Shown one piece after another: positions 10,742 to 21,855 of a stretch of 64,000 nt of DNA; position 1 is the first letter of the stretch; each line of letters starts with the position of its first letter. The notes below the pieces were generated by a model that did not search any database, was not told where the DNA came from, and was given only the letters and a program-made list of their open reading frames with translations. The DNA lies in assembly GCA_963989245.1 (NCBI GenBank), contig OZ022352.1, positions 15,089,545 through 15,153,544 of the forward strand. The letters are read 5' to 3'. Source of the stretch: Nansenia antarctica (lineage: Eukaryota > Chordata > Actinopteri > Argentiniformes > Microstomatidae). A program made the translations under genes and the position numbers.

Positions 10742-13585
10742 TGTACTGGAGGGAAGGCAGTCACTTACTCCACAGCAAAGGCAAGTCCCTAATACTCTTT
10801 ACTTTAACTAACATGCTTCCTTTAAAGGAACAGCCAGCGGCAACTGCAGTGACCGCGCTGCCTCGCCAATAGCATGAGATGTGTCAATTTATGTTTTATG
10901 TGGTGTCTCACTAGTGTCATTCAATCTACCATACATTTAACTACTAACTAATTAACTGTCACACATTTAATAATCTAAAAAGCATTGGAATCAAGGTTGG
11001 TGGCAGTTGAATTTCAATTCAGTCAATCGTACTGTAAATTGAAATGAACACATTATTGCAAACAGGGCATTTGAATTGAATTACACAATAAACTGAACAT
11101 TAGAAGCTTTCGGTGGAAATAATTTCTCCATATTCAATTGTAAATTCAATTGATTCTCCTGAATTTACTCAATTGGAATCGAATTGACCCCAAACCTGAT
11201 TGGAATACATTTATTACCTGCTCCCTCAAAGGACTCATTGCAGAATCCACAAAGGTAAACATCTGGAATTTGAAACGCCTGTAGTGGCTTGGGCATGTTA
11301 GCCCAGAGCTGGAATCTACAAGGATCAAGGTGGACAGGTAACGGTCATCCTGGTAGGGACAGCTGGAGAGAGTAAAGGAGGGAAAAACAAGGTGAGGAAT
11401 TTGTTTCTGTCTGTGTCAGCCATCGCTATGTGTCTCAATGCTCATACTTTCACATATTTGTGCTGCACTTGATTAAGTTTGCCTGGTACAATGGAAGCCT
11501 AGTAATTTGGGATCCTATGGAATAGGACTAAAAGTGCGAACTCCATACCAGCAATGTCAGTTGAGCAATTGATAGTTACCCGTCAATCAGGAGGTCCCAC
11601 TGGGGCAGGCTGTAGGGGTTGGCGGTGGTAGTGGTCCAGCAGCGGTCCAGAGTGAGGACAATGTTGGGGTCATTCCTGCCCACGATGTAAACCTCAACAA
11701 AGACAGACTCCCGAAGGATCTTGGTGACAGGGTAGTCTGCATCTCCATAGTAAGAGCCGTAGGCCACACTTTCTGTTTCAAAGAGAAAATAGGTTTGTTA
11801 ACACATTCCATAGAAATGAACAAAGGTGCTAAGTTATAGTTCCACTGACCTTCATCACATCCCTTTGACAAACATTCGCCGTTGCCCAGTCTGAGTGCCA
11901 CTTCCATGGGTCCAGGAAGCACGACTGAAGGTGGTGGAGGAGGAACGTTGACTTCAATCACCACAGCCTCAACAGAAGTACCAAAATACCTACACTGGAA
12001 GAGCAGCCTGAGAAGAGAATATGGTCAGATATACAATATTACATTGAAATCTATTATGCTTGGCACATTTATTTATTTATTTATTATTTTTCAGAATGGC
12101 ATCTTATTTGTTTATTAACTATAAATGTTTATTGAAGTTCCCCCACACAAAGCTGTTTGTGCACTTGGGAAAACATGTTAGATGTAAATGATCAATATCA
12201 AACCCCGTACTCATAGGAGCTGTCCCTCGTGATGGCGCCAAGAGGTCCAACTGCCACTTCATATGAGGAGATCATCTTGTTCTCATAGATCACAACACCA
12301 GGCTCCTCCTGCAAGATGCAAAACCAATTATAAAGCTCATTGATATAGGACATTTCTGCATACTCAAACACAGTGAAACCCAGGTCATACCCTCATAATG
12401 GTGCCACAGGCAGTGACAGGGAACTGGTAGACAGCAAAGAGAGCGTTGGTGTCAACAGTGCCGCAGGGGGCTTCGCTTCCTCCCAGCATAGTGATGGACC
12501 CCATGTCCAGGTGGGGCAGGGTGGCATCTATGGCTGCCACCACTATAAACTGAGCATCCTTGGTACACTGGACAGTCACTAGTTACAAAAAGCAAAGCAA
12601 CATAGAGTAAGATGCATTGTCATGAATTGTGTTTTATGAACAAAATGTCACTTTTCTGAAAGAGCAATAGATGACATTGGTAAACATATTGTGAGAGTTA
12701 GGATTAAAAAAACAAACCTGCTTTCCCATAAAAGCAACTGCGCCCGTCAAAACAGCAATTTATTGCCTCACACTGGGCAGAAGAAATGTCTGAGAGTCCA
12801 CAATTCACCTTGTAATGGTCCTCAACATCACAGGTTTGAAATATTTCTTGAGTAGGATCGGAAACTTTCGGTTTCTGAGGAACGGCTGGCGGAGCCGCAG
12901 GTCTCTGAGGAGTGGCTAGCGCATGACTGACATCCGGGGCAGGCATCCACCTGTCCTCCTTGAAATAAGCAGAATGCTGAGGTTGCATGGCTTGTCTCGG
13001 AGGATCCTTGTTCCAAACGGGAGGCTGAGGGTTCTGGGGTCTCGGAGGATCCTTGTTCCAAACGGGAGGCTGAGGGTTCTGGGGTCTCGGAGGATCCTTG
13101 TTCCAAACGGGAGGCTGAGGATTCTGGGGTCTTGGAGGATTCTTGTTCCAAACGGGAGGCTGAGGGTTCTGGGGTCTCGGAGGATCCTTGTTCCAAACGG
13201 GTGGCTGAGGATTCTGGGGTCTCGGAGGATCCTTGTTCCAAACGGGAGGCTGAGGATTCTGGGGTCTCGGAGGATCCTTGTTCCAAACGGGAGGCTGAGG
13301 ATTCTGGGGTCTCGGAGGATCCTTGTTCCAAACGGGAGGCTGAGGATTCTGGGGTCTCGGGGGATCCTTGTTCCAAACGGGAGGCTGAGGATTCTGGGGT
13401 CTCGGAGGATCCTTGTTCCAAACGGGTGGCTGAGGATTCTGGGGTCTCGGAGGAGCCTTGTTCCAAACGGGTGGCAGAGGATTCTGGGGTTGCTTGGTTT
13501 GTCCTCCACTCCACCTGTCGTCGTCATCATCACACAGACAGCCAATCATGGCCACTGCCACAAGGCAAAGTGCACTCCACTTCAT
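9890..13585 (-). CDS. zpb: egg-envelope protein ZPB (ZP4/ZP1-like), 8 exons
   Basis: Secreted structural subunit of the egg envelope. Coding exons on the minus strand: 13585-12718, 12578-12391, 12308-12211, 12007-11850, 11772-11580, 11362-11218, 10517-10430, 9993-9890. All introns are GT-AG, frames join exactly, and the total is 1842 nt (613 aa). Order: signal peptide (1 to about 18, MKWSALCLVAVAMIGCLC); 11 Pro/Gln-rich 15-residue repeats (about 33-200); trefoil domain with six Cys (about 252-289); ZP-N starting VTVQC; ZP-C with the VFIHCST block; furin-type RKFRR site across the last junction. A trefoil before a ZP module defines the ZPB class. No C-terminal membrane helix is present, as in many fish ZP proteins. 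In fish, such repeats are transglutaminase cross-linking sites during envelope hardening. The gene is divergent from zpc, with a shared leader. It may equally be labelled zp4-like or choriogenin H-like. Confidence 0.93.
10045..10242. mobile_element. near-perfect foldback element in zpb intron 7
   Basis: A 198-bp palindrome: taggggtgggcatcgacgat at the left is matched by its complement at the right. Both arms carry repeated ggtcgatcacaaa motifs and meet at an A/T-rich centre near 10122-10150. The TAGGGGTGGGC ends resemble hAT tips. The eight flanking bases match only in part (acaataac versus actcaaac). A transcript would form a very long hairpin within the zpb pre-mRNA. Confidence 0.8.
10694..10741. 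repeat. (GT)n microsatellite in zpb intron 6
   Basis: About 23 uninterrupted GT units, wholly intronic. Confidence 0.95.
13000..13500 (-). repeat. 45-bp coding repeat in zpb exon 1
   Basis: Eleven 45-bp units encode the Pro-Gln-Asn/Val-Trp-Asn-Lys repeats of ZPB. Units are nearly identical; variants are one Ala, one Asn and otherwise Asp at one position. The period is a multiple of three, so copy-number change keeps the frame. The array begins right after the signal-peptide region and ends before the trefoil. Confidence 0.95.
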
Positions 13586-13652
13586 GGCTTCACAACACTA
13601 AGTGATCCACTAGGTTCCCTGGATGTTGTGAGGAAGATTGAGAAGTTGACTA

Positions 13653-13660
13653 CTTTTATA
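13653..13660 (-). promoter_or_regulatory. zpb TATA box
   Basis: TATAAAAG on the minus strand, 67 bases upstream of the ATG. The bases around it match the zpc TATA region (aacaggctcaa upstream, agtag downstream). No full estrogen response element was seen nearby. Confidence 0.8.
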
Positions 13661-13669
13661 ATGTATTGA

Positions 13670-14741
13670 GCCTGTTCACTCGTCAAACACCCCTCCCCTT
13701 TTTCTTACTGTTTCTTTGCTGACTGCTTTGAGAAATCTGCCCTAGACAATTAAATCCCCTGGTTGATTGTTTTTAATAGTGGAAAGTTCAGAGAAGCTGT
13801 TTCATAGGCTCTATGCTGAAAAAGAAAACAAAAAAATTATGTATTATATACTATTATTTGTATGCACTAGGTATAACGATAAATGAACAATATGTTTATA
13901 ATTGTGGGTCATGTTGTATGTATTGAGTATAAGACTGAAGAAATAAACTATTACAGTACACATTTGAATTAATATATTTGTATAATGCTGTATAAAACGT
14001 AAATGTAAAATCTAAAACGTTTAATACCAAGCAGAATAGGTGAATGAACCCTGCATTGCATACTTGCATAATAATCATTGATTGACATGCAATGTGTCAC
14101 TTACTAAGACCTTGAACAAATGTTAAACTTGTTTGAAGTCATCATGACCTTGATAAAGGTCTTTGTGACACACACTGTGCAAGACAATAAATGTTGATTT
14201 TGCCTCACACTGTGTGCAGAAGTTCTGTTAAAGTTTTAGAGTAGCAAGAGTTTTGTTAAAGTTATCCACAAAATATCACACTATCCGGGAATAACATATA
14301 AGTCGTTAAGTATGATGCCTTCATAAACATTTTCATTAGGATTATGGTTGGTTGGTTACTGTACAATCTTCAATAGAAAAATGATTGACTTTATTTATGA
14401 TTGTACTGCATGTTTGAGTGTGTAATTGCATTGTATGTGTGGCTATGTTCCTAATTTGTTTATGGTCAGTTTTAACTTTGTAAAGTAAGTGTTTGTGTTA
14501 TCTTTGTGAATCACATGAAATATTGTATTAGTAATATAGGCTAATACAGTAATGTAATATGATCTGCTGTCTTGCACCAAGTCTCTCTTGAAAATGAGTT
14601 TTTATCTCAATGAGACTAACCTGAATAAATACAATGCAAAAGGCCTACATAGATGTATTTCTGAGCAAATATCATACTACATAAAGGTTGGCAAATGTTT
14701 TGCAATATGCCACATGCCGCATGGTGCCAAATGTTAGGATG
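13670..14741. other. zpb-zpc intergenic region, left part
   Basis: AT-rich sequence upstream of both divergent genes with no coding frame. It carries the distal zpb promoter, including a purine-rich aaaaaggggaggggtgt on the minus strand near 13690-13705. No defined element is recognised. Confidence 0.5.
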
Positions 14742-15309
14742 TAATGTTAGGACATGTTACAGTAGTGTTAATGTTAGGACATGTTACAGTAGTGTTAATG
14801 TTAGGACATGTTACAGTAGTGTTAATGTTAGGACATGTTACAGTAGTGTTGATGTTAGGACATGTTACAGTAGTGTTGATGTTAGGACATGTTACAGTAG
14901 TGTTGATGTTAGGACATGTTACAGTAGTGTTGATGTTAGGACATGTTACAGTAGTGTTAATGTTAGGACATGTTACAGTAGTGTTGATGTTAGGACATGT
15001 TACAGTAGTGTTAATGTTAGGACATGTTACAGTAGTGTTAATGTTAGGACATGTTACAGTAGTGTTAATGTTAGGACATGTTACAGTAGTGTTAATGTTA
15101 GGACATGTTACAGTAGTGTTAATGTTAGGACATGTTACAGTAGTGTTAATGTTAGGACATGTTACAGTAGTGTTGATGTTAGGACATGTTACAGTAGTGT
15201 TGATGTTAGGACATGTTACAGTAGTGTTAATGTTAGGACATGTTACAGTAGTGTTAATGTTAGGACATGTTACAGTAGTGTTAATGTTAGGACCTGTTAC
15301 AGTAGTGTG
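14742..15309. repeat. 27-bp minisatellite, 21 copies
   Basis: Unit gttaggacatgttacagtag plus tgttaat or tgttgat, 21 head-to-tail copies. Variation is almost confined to one A/G position; the order (A x4, G x4, A, G, A x6, G x2, A x3) records block duplications. Several frames are open through the array because the unit is 27 bp and lacks stops; I do not regard these as genes. It lies midway between the divergent ZP promoters. Confidence 0.95.
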
Positions 15310-15392
15310 TTGTAGTTGGAAGTGGGGCCGCATCCTTTTAACAACATGTTATTCATCATATTATCATAGTAATTTTGACATTTAATTAATTT

Positions 15393-15585
15393 TGACATTT
15401 AGCAGACGCTTTTAATCCAAAGCGACTTACAATTACAAATGACAGGGACATTCCCCCTGGAGTAACTGAGGGCTAAGTGCCTTACTCAAGGGCACACTAG
15501 TAGTGGTGTGGTTTCAGGCGGGATTTGAACTCACAACCTTCTGATCACAAGTCCAACTCACTATCCACTAGACCACCACTACCCC
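15393..15585 (-). mobile_element. tRNA-headed SINE-like repeat
   Basis: Read on the minus strand it begins with a pol III head (A box tggtctagtggatagtgag, B box ggttgtgagttcaaatccc) and ends with the fish 3' tail motif taagtcgctttggattaaaa then gcgtctgctaaatg. It lies between the two ZP genes. Confidence 0.75.
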
Positions 15586-16149
15586 AATAATTATGAGAAC
15601 TACATACAGACTTGATTTATAAGCAAATGTCTTATTGTGATCAAACCTGTCTTAATGTAGAGACATTTCCCAAATGGGCATGACCCACTATGTTACATTT
15701 AAAATTCATTTTAGACATGGTTGATTAAGCGGACCGTAGTAATGAAACACAGGACCAACGGATTTAAAGAGGTACAAGGTAGTTGTTACAAGTATCTGAC
15801 CATTAATTCTTGCTTAAAACTCAAATACTAAGCAGGCTTGGTGTACTCCTGAACTGTTCATAAACAAACTGTGTATACTGGCAAAATAATCATTTACTGA
15901 CATGGAACATTTCGGTCACAAAGACCTTTCTCAAGGACATAGTCAATCTTTGTGACTGAAAAACAGTATCCAGATCCCCGACATTAATGGACATTAATCG
16001 TCAGACATGATTGTTTTCACCCACTGTTGATAACAAAAGTTGTCGTATGTCTTTATCTATTATAATAATATACTTGAAACTATTTATTATTCAGCATCAT
16101 TATGTCAGAGAAATATAGAGTATTCTTTCTAACAAAGATATCTACATAC
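15586..16149. other. gene-free intergenic stretch
   Basis: No gene is seen. A short inverted motif (aagacctttctcaagg near 15921, matching ccttgataaaggtctt near 14150) is shared with the region left of the minisatellite. Confidence 0.4.
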
Positions 16150-17035
16150 ATTCAGGATGTTGTGTATCCCTGGAAACTTCTACTTTTTTAGATATATCAA
16201 TCATATATCATCATGCAGATGATACACGTTTATTTTGTTCTGGCAAACATTTGGAGCAGCTTCTGGATACAGTGGAAACGGAACTACAAACTATAAAACG
16301 ATGGTTTGACACAAACAAGTTGTCATTGAACTTATGATATTTGGAAATCGAAAAATGTATAGTCAAGTACAAATCATGATTGATAATGTTGAAATTGAAA
16401 GAGTTTATGAAAACTAATTGGGAGTTTTGGGAGTTGTTATAGACCACAAACAAGTCTATTGCAATACTGCATAAAACAAAAGACATACTCAATCCAAAAT
16501 CATTACACATAATATGTACCGTTCTCTAATAGTTCCATACATAACTTACTGTGTGGAAGTGTGGGGAAACACATACAAAACAATCACAAATCCAATTTAT
16601 TTACTACAGAAAAGAGCTATACGAATTGCATAGTGGCAATAAACGTTATCTCAATCTCAATCTCAATCTCAATAAACAGAGCTGCCTATCAAGAACCAAC
16701 TAACAAATTATTCATAAACACCTATGATTAGGGGAAAACCTCTAATGTAAAAAGGGTAGGTGCATTAACATAGTTTTTTGTTTGGTACTTTTGAGTGTAA
16801 GTGACATGTGTAAGTGACATTTTGTTTATAAAAGTTTCAGTGTTTTGATTATGCACTCATAAAAATAAAAATAAAAATACATACATGTAACAAGGGTAGG
16901 CGCAATAAGCCATGGCTTCAGCCTACACCTTTTTGGTCCTGGTGTTACTCATTGTGACAGTGTACATTTTTTATATCTGTATTATGAATTGTATAAGGGA
17001 CCAAAATAAACATTCTCAATCAATCAATCAATGAA
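16150..17035 (+). mobile_element. degenerate LINE remnant
   Basis: Broken plus-strand frames show the RT active-site region (HADDTRLFCSGKHLEQLL, where the first residue is normally Tyr) at about 16208-16265, the FDTNKLSLNL segment at about 16305, and LIVPYITYCVEVWGNT at about 16528-16575. The 3' UTR ends in AATC repeats at about 17017-17032. A CAATCT microsatellite at about 16640-16675 interrupts it. The same family supplies the pieces at 38500-39790 and 40920-42650. Confidence 0.8.
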
Positions 17036-17396
17036 ACATATAAAACAACAAATTCATTTGACTTTGTGAAAATATTAGTTTTGGACCTAACTTGTTTACC
17101 ACTTTTTCCCATGTGCTTTCCTCCATCACAGACACTATTAAATGATGACCTATTCCTAAATATGTGGTCATGTGATTCATTTTGTGAATAGTTTCCTAGA
17201 AACAAGGGGTGCCTCAACTTAACCAATGACACGACTTACCCCACTATCCCTTTTAATATCTATATAGAGTTCTACTATGGTCTCAGTGCAATGGAAAACA
17301 TGCATTTGATTGGTTAAAGCCTTTACCCCTCAAAGCTCAATAGATCAGTCAGCCAAGGGGGCAGGGTTCTCAATAAGTAAACAGGCTCAAATCCGT

Positions 17397-17404
17397 TATA
17401 AAAG
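17397..17404 (+). promoter_or_regulatory. zpc TATA box
   Basis: TATAAAAG 69 bases upstream of the zpc ATG. The sequence from aacaggctcaa through the 5' UTR (cacaacatccag, tggatcactt, gttgtgaagcc) is shared with zpb. Confidence 0.82.
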
Positions 17405-17473
17405 TAGCCACAACTTCTTAATCTTCTTCACAACATCCAGTGAAGTTCGTGGATCACTTCCTGTTGTGAAGCC

Positions 17474-18205
17474 ATGGCGATGAAGTGGAATGCAGTTTGT
17501 CTTGTGGCAGTGGCCATGATTGGCTGTCTGTGTGAAGCCCAGGACAGGTGGAGCATGGATGCTAAACCAGCGCATGATCCTGTGATGAAACCTCAGAGAC
17601 CTAATACTCCTAGTTTTCAGACACCCGCTTTGCCTCAGAGACCCGGAAATCCTCCGAGACCACAGAGTTTACAGCCACCCGTTTTGCCTCAGAGACCCGG
17701 AAATCCTCCGAGACCACAGAGTTTACAGCCACCCGTTTTACCCACCAGACCCAAGAATCCACCATCCCAACAGTCAAAGACTGATTGGAGCCAACCGATG
17801 ACCTGGCGTTTTCCTGATGACCCACAGCCTCTGCCCAAGGTTGAGGTGGTGGTACCCTTCGACCCGCGTGTTCCTGCTGTGACTGTGAGAGCTCAGTGCA
17901 GGGAGGATATTATCCTAGTGGAAGTGCAGCGTGACATGTTTGGTACTGGCCAGCTCATCCAGACAGCAGATCTGACAATGGGAACCTGTCTTGTATCTGG
18001 GGAGGATGCTCAAGTGTTGACCTACCAATCTGACCTGCATGGATGTGGCAGCCAGCTGATGGTATCTATAATAACACACATTAAAATAATACATTTTACT
18101 TTAATAGAAAATTGTATTCAACCCATGCAGCCCAAATAGTTTTACATGTATGCATTTACATGTTATTATGTCAAGCTGTGTATACTTGACTCTGGCTTGT
18201 GTGTG

Positions 18206-18266
<61 letters not shown>

Positions 18267-20418
18267 GTATAGCAGTAACATTTTTGTATAGCAGTAACAT
18301 TGTTGTATGATGTATTTGCCAGATGACCAACGATTATCTCATCTATACCTTCAACTTGAACTACAGACCAACACCTTTGGGCGGCTCCAATGTTATAAGG
18401 ACTACCGTCGCTGCTGTAAACGTTGAGTGCCACTATCCCAGGTGTGTGAAGCGCAATTTTAAACTCCACTCTCAGGCTGGCCCTAATTTTAAGAAAATGT
18501 TTATGATTGTAAGGAAATCTGTCTGTCAACCAGGAAGCACAACGTGAGCAGCAACCCTCTGAACCCCCTCTGGACCCCGTACTCTGCTACCATGATGGCC
18601 GAGGAGTTCCTGTACTTCTCTCTGAAGATCATGACTGGTGGGTAAAGCCTCACTCTAAGCCTATCTCTAAGCCTATCTCTAAGCCTAACTCTAAGCCTAA
18701 TTCTAAGCCTATCTCTAAGCCTAATTCTAAGCCTATCTTTTATTAAAGATCTGTTGGACAGGGGGCTCAATTTGAAGTTAATAAACAAACAATAAATAGC
18801 ACATTTAAGTGAAATAGGTAGACATGTTCTTGTGAGTTCCTGCTTGAAATGATAACAAGAGAGCTTTCATGAGAGAGCAGCCATGTGCAATGAGTCCTAA
18901 TTTCACAACTTCTCCTGCCAGATGACTGGAACTTTGAGAGGCCCCACTTCCAGTACTACCTAGGAGACATGATCAACATTGAAGCCTCCGTCTATCAGTA
19001 CTTGCATGTGCCCCTCCGTGTCTTTGTGGACAGATGTGTTGCCACCGTGGCACCCGACATGAATTCCTCCCCCAGATACGGCTTCATTGAGAACTACGGG
19101 TGAGAAATCAGGCATATGCCTAGCCTTTAGCTTTGTGGGCTAATGCAGTCTTGAAGCATGCCGATTCAAGATGTTTTGATTTGAGCCCATCCAGAGCCCA
19201 ACTCTGACCATCGTGTGGCCCCCAGGTGTCTGATCGATGCTAAGGTGACAGGCGCCAGTTCCCAGTTCCTCCCTCGCCTCGCAGAGAACAAGCTGCGTTT
19301 CCAGCTGGAGGCCTTCAGGTTCCAGGAGGGCCCTGCAGACACAGGCATGGTGAGGAACTTTATTGATGCTTTCTTTCATTTTCCTCTTATACTTCAAATC
19401 TCAAAGAGCATAGATGTATCTCATTCTATTCCATTCACAATGACAGCTTACAAAAACAAATATGGTCAGAGATCATTTTTTCCACACATACACTAGAACA
19501 GGAACCTGCTGTGAACCAGTTTTAACAAGTCATGCCAAAATCTAAATGTAACACATTTTAACATATGTAATGTTACTTTTCATCTTTTCCTGTATAATAA
19601 TAAAGAAAGGAAAAACAGCCGCTGCCCATCAGATCTACATTACCTGCCACCTAAAAGCAACTTCTTGTGACGCCCCAATTTATGAAGCGCAAAAGGCCTG
19701 TTCCTTCATCAATGGGTATGTGTGGACAGTATGTTGACGGAACATGCAAGAATGTTTTGTTACTTTTGACATCCATGGTAAACTTCAACTCACATTTCCA
19801 TAGGTGGAGAGAGGTAAGTGGTGTTGACGGGGCCTGTGGCTGCTGTGACTCCAGCTGTGGTCAGGGTTCTGGCACAGGTTCTGGCACAGGTTCTGGCACC
19901 AGCACTGGAGGTCCAGGCCCAGGTTTAGACGAAGGCATCAAGAAAAGGCCATATCGCGATGTCTCCGCTGATACACGTGCGTATAAACTGAAACCTGATT
20001 TTTTTCAACGTGGATTTGTTATGTCAGCGGAGTACCATTTCAGATACTTATAGTGAATATTTATGTTTCTGCTCGTAAAAGACTAAACATGTTGCTGCGC
20101 TGTAATATAACATTAACCTTCTTCCTATAGCTATTATTTCCTAGGCAGCTTGTGTACTATGTATGGATGTATGTGTTATTATAGGCAGCTTGTGTACTAT
20201 GTATGGATGTGCTAAATGACAGCTTGTGTACTATGTATGGATGTGCTAAATGACAGCTTGTGTACTATGTATGGATGTATCTATGTATGGATGTATCTAT
20301 GTATGGATGTGCTAAATGCCTCTCCTTTTATAAATGTCCGGTCCTCTCAGATGTGCAGTGGGACGGGCTGGTTTCCATCGGTCCCTTCTCCATCCAAGAG
20401 AAGATAGAAGAGTACTAA
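17474..20418 (+). CDS. zpc: egg-envelope protein ZPC (ZP3-like), 8 exons
   Basis: Secreted ZP3-class subunit that pairs with ZPB-type subunits in the egg envelope. Coding exons: 17474-18061, 18323-18441, 18534-18637, 18922-19099, 19226-19349, 19606-19715, 19804-19976, 20351-20418. All are GT-AG, all frames join, 1464 nt, 487 aa. Order: signal peptide (1 to about 20); short Pro/Gln-rich repeats, two 54-bp units plus a partial one (17624-17760); ZP-N starting VRAQCREDIILVEVQRDMFG; linker; ZP-C with the YYLGDMINIEASV and HLKATSCDAPI blocks; a Cys-rich CGCCDSSCG followed by Gly-Ser-Thr repeats; furin-type RPYR; C-terminus ending KIEEY without a membrane helix. A candidate N-glycosylation site (NVS) starts exon 3. 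No trefoil, as expected for ZP3. The first Met was chosen because it follows the leader shared with zpb; MKW, two codons later, aligns with the zpb start. Confidence 0.93.
18208..18262. repeat. (TA)n microsatellite in zpc intron 1
   Basis: About 26 TA units, followed by a duplicated tatagcagtaacatt; intronic. Confidence 0.9.
18648..18740. repeat. 12-bp tandem repeat in zpc intron 3
   Basis: Units of tctaagcctatc or tctaagcctaat repeat about seven times just beyond the exon 3 donor. Confidence 0.85.
20135..20320. repeat. tandem repeat in zpc intron 7
   Basis: Units containing agcttgtgtactatgtatgg and atgtgctaaatg repeat about four times with internal 12-bp sub-repeats (atgtatctatgt). The array lies upstream of the last zpc exon. 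Confidence 0.85.
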
Positions 20419-20445
20419 AGATTCTGCCGTTGGCATTACTGTTAA

Positions 20446-20451
20446 ATAAAC
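20446..20451 (+). terminator. zpc polyadenylation signal
   Basis: AATAAA 28 bases after the zpc stop codon. Confidence 0.75.
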
Positions 20452-21089
20452 ATTTGACAAGCTTCATCGTCTGTATCATCAATAGTGTGCTTGAGGATGT
20501 GTTCTCTCTCCTGGTCAGATGCTGGCTGCTGAGAGATACCCAGTAGTAAAAAATAATTTTAAATGTTTGGTTTCTTACTATCCATCCGGACTGACATTTT
20601 TGAACAGTACAGGCAAATTGCTTGTTTTCTGTACTACTCTCCACTAATCTGTGAGCCGAGATAATTATCTGTATAGCGTTGGAGCTCCACCGTGTGGCGG
20701 CACAAGGGAGGACACACCACACTACTAAATCCAGTTTCAGCACCGATACAGAGAACAGCGCCACACCTCCAATTTCATATGAACACAATTCGTTTTATTC
20801 TTTGTTTTATTGTCGTTTGAAATAAGCCTCGGGTTATGCTATGCAGCTATGCTATACCAGATGACCATTATATTTATTGTAATACTGTATTGTAAAAAAA
20901 ACAAACATTTTAAACCTATTCCTATTTGTGACATAATTATTGATTAATGATTACTGCCAGGGAGAACGGACACATACTCTGCACGTCCCCTACCAACACT
21001 CACATACTACCAACACTCACATACTAGCACAGCAACCAGCCGCATCAGTATGGTCTCTCCCGGTAGTGTTGGAGACGGATTGCGCCCCT
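20452..21089. other. gene-free spacer zpc to mapk8ip2
   Basis: No gene or defined element. A small duplication of accaacactcacatacta occurs near 20993-21025. Confidence 0.45.
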
Positions 21090-21349
21090 ACAATTCGTGA
21101 GCTTAGAATGATAAGGTTCTATCTCCGTTTAGGGTAGTTCAGAGATATTGAGCGTCACAGTTTTTACATTCCATTATGTTTTGTGAGATGGAACCTTTGT
21201 ATTTTATGAATTACTAACTCAAAAATGTCAACATTTTAAAAATAACACCACACAGGCATTAATAAACACCTAATGGATCAGATTATGTAAAAAACTCAAT
21301 TTTGACAAAAATTGAGATAGAACCTTATAATTCTAACGTCACGAATTGT
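21090..21349. mobile_element. MITE, copy 1 (upstream of mapk8ip2)
   Basis: Inverted repeats of about 36 bp: acaattcgtgagcttagaat and onwards at the left, complement at the right (gagatagaaccttataattc, then taacgtcacgaattgt). The 260-bp interior is non-coding. A second copy lies at 43922-44155 with closely similar interior and shorter ends. The superfamily is unknown. Confidence 0.85.
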
Positions 21350-21356
21350 CACTGAC

Positions 21357-21460
21357 GCTCCCCCCCCCTCCCCCCCTCGCCCCCCTGACCTCCCCCCCTC
21401 CCCCCCTCGCCCCCCCCCCCCCCCCCCCCCCTGACGCTCCCCGCCCCCCCCCCCCCCCTT
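21357..21460. repeat. C-rich low-complexity tract
   Basis: About 100 bases of C runs with short interruptions (tcgcc, tgacc, tgacgctcc), directly upstream of the mapk8ip2 5' region. The minus strand is strongly G-rich and could form G-quadruplexes. Confidence 0.9.
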
Positions 21461-21469
21461 GGTGGGGTC

Positions 21470-21855
21470 GTGTCGTAGGATCGGCAGCAGCAGCGCAGCA
21501 GCAGAGATTTGGCGAGGCAGCTTTTGGACTGCGGGTGTATGCGTGCCTGGGCTGGGCTGGCTGGATCGGGAGTTGAAAGGATTTTTTCTTTGATTACCAA
21601 CCACAGTGTAGTCTAGACCCGTTTCTTCCCTGACATTTCCCCCCCGTAGAGTGGATAGCTCCATCATGCAGATTTGATGGTGCTTAGCTCGCTCGTCTGA
21701 TTCGGTGAGGTCGTGGCCAGCCAGGGGCATCTGTAAGGAGGAGACGGACCGAGCGAGAGAGAAACCCGCTGTCCGTGATCGAGTCCGTCTGTCGTGAATG
21801 GACTGCTCTCCCTGCGTGATTCTCTGCAGTCACTTTGAGTCGTTTCTGGAAGAAG
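21470..21855 (+). promoter_or_regulatory. GC/CpG-rich 5' region of mapk8ip2
   Basis: A stretch richer in GC and CpG than its surroundings leads into the start codon, with no TATA box. It includes gcagcagcagcgcagcagca and ccgagcgagagagaaacccg. It looks like the promoter and 5' UTR of a CpG-island gene; the transcription start cannot be placed by eye. Confidence 0.6.

Noticed and set aside
12828..13669. Other long frames on both strands across zpb exon 1
   Set aside because: Shadows of the 45-bp coding repeat; only the frame with signal peptide, trefoil and splice continuity is real.
14742..15309. CRISPR-like array
   Set aside because: Units are contiguous with no unique spacers, and the genome is vertebrate.
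14695..15385. Overlapping frames of about 200 codons on both strands in the 27-bp array
   Set aside because: Several frames are open at once because the period is a multiple of three; codon pattern is pure repeat.
18062..18139. Extension of zpc exon 1 into 18139
   Set aside because: A consensus donor at 18062 and the joining frame at 18323 restore the ZP domain; the extension is intron.
18442..18547. Read-through of zpc exon 2 to 18547
   Set aside because: The ZP3 pattern requires splicing at 18441 to 18534; read-through gives a stop and loses the conserved NPLNPLWTPY region.
21296..21730. Gly/Arg-rich minus-strand frame
   Set aside because: Product of the C-rich tract read in reverse; no gene support.
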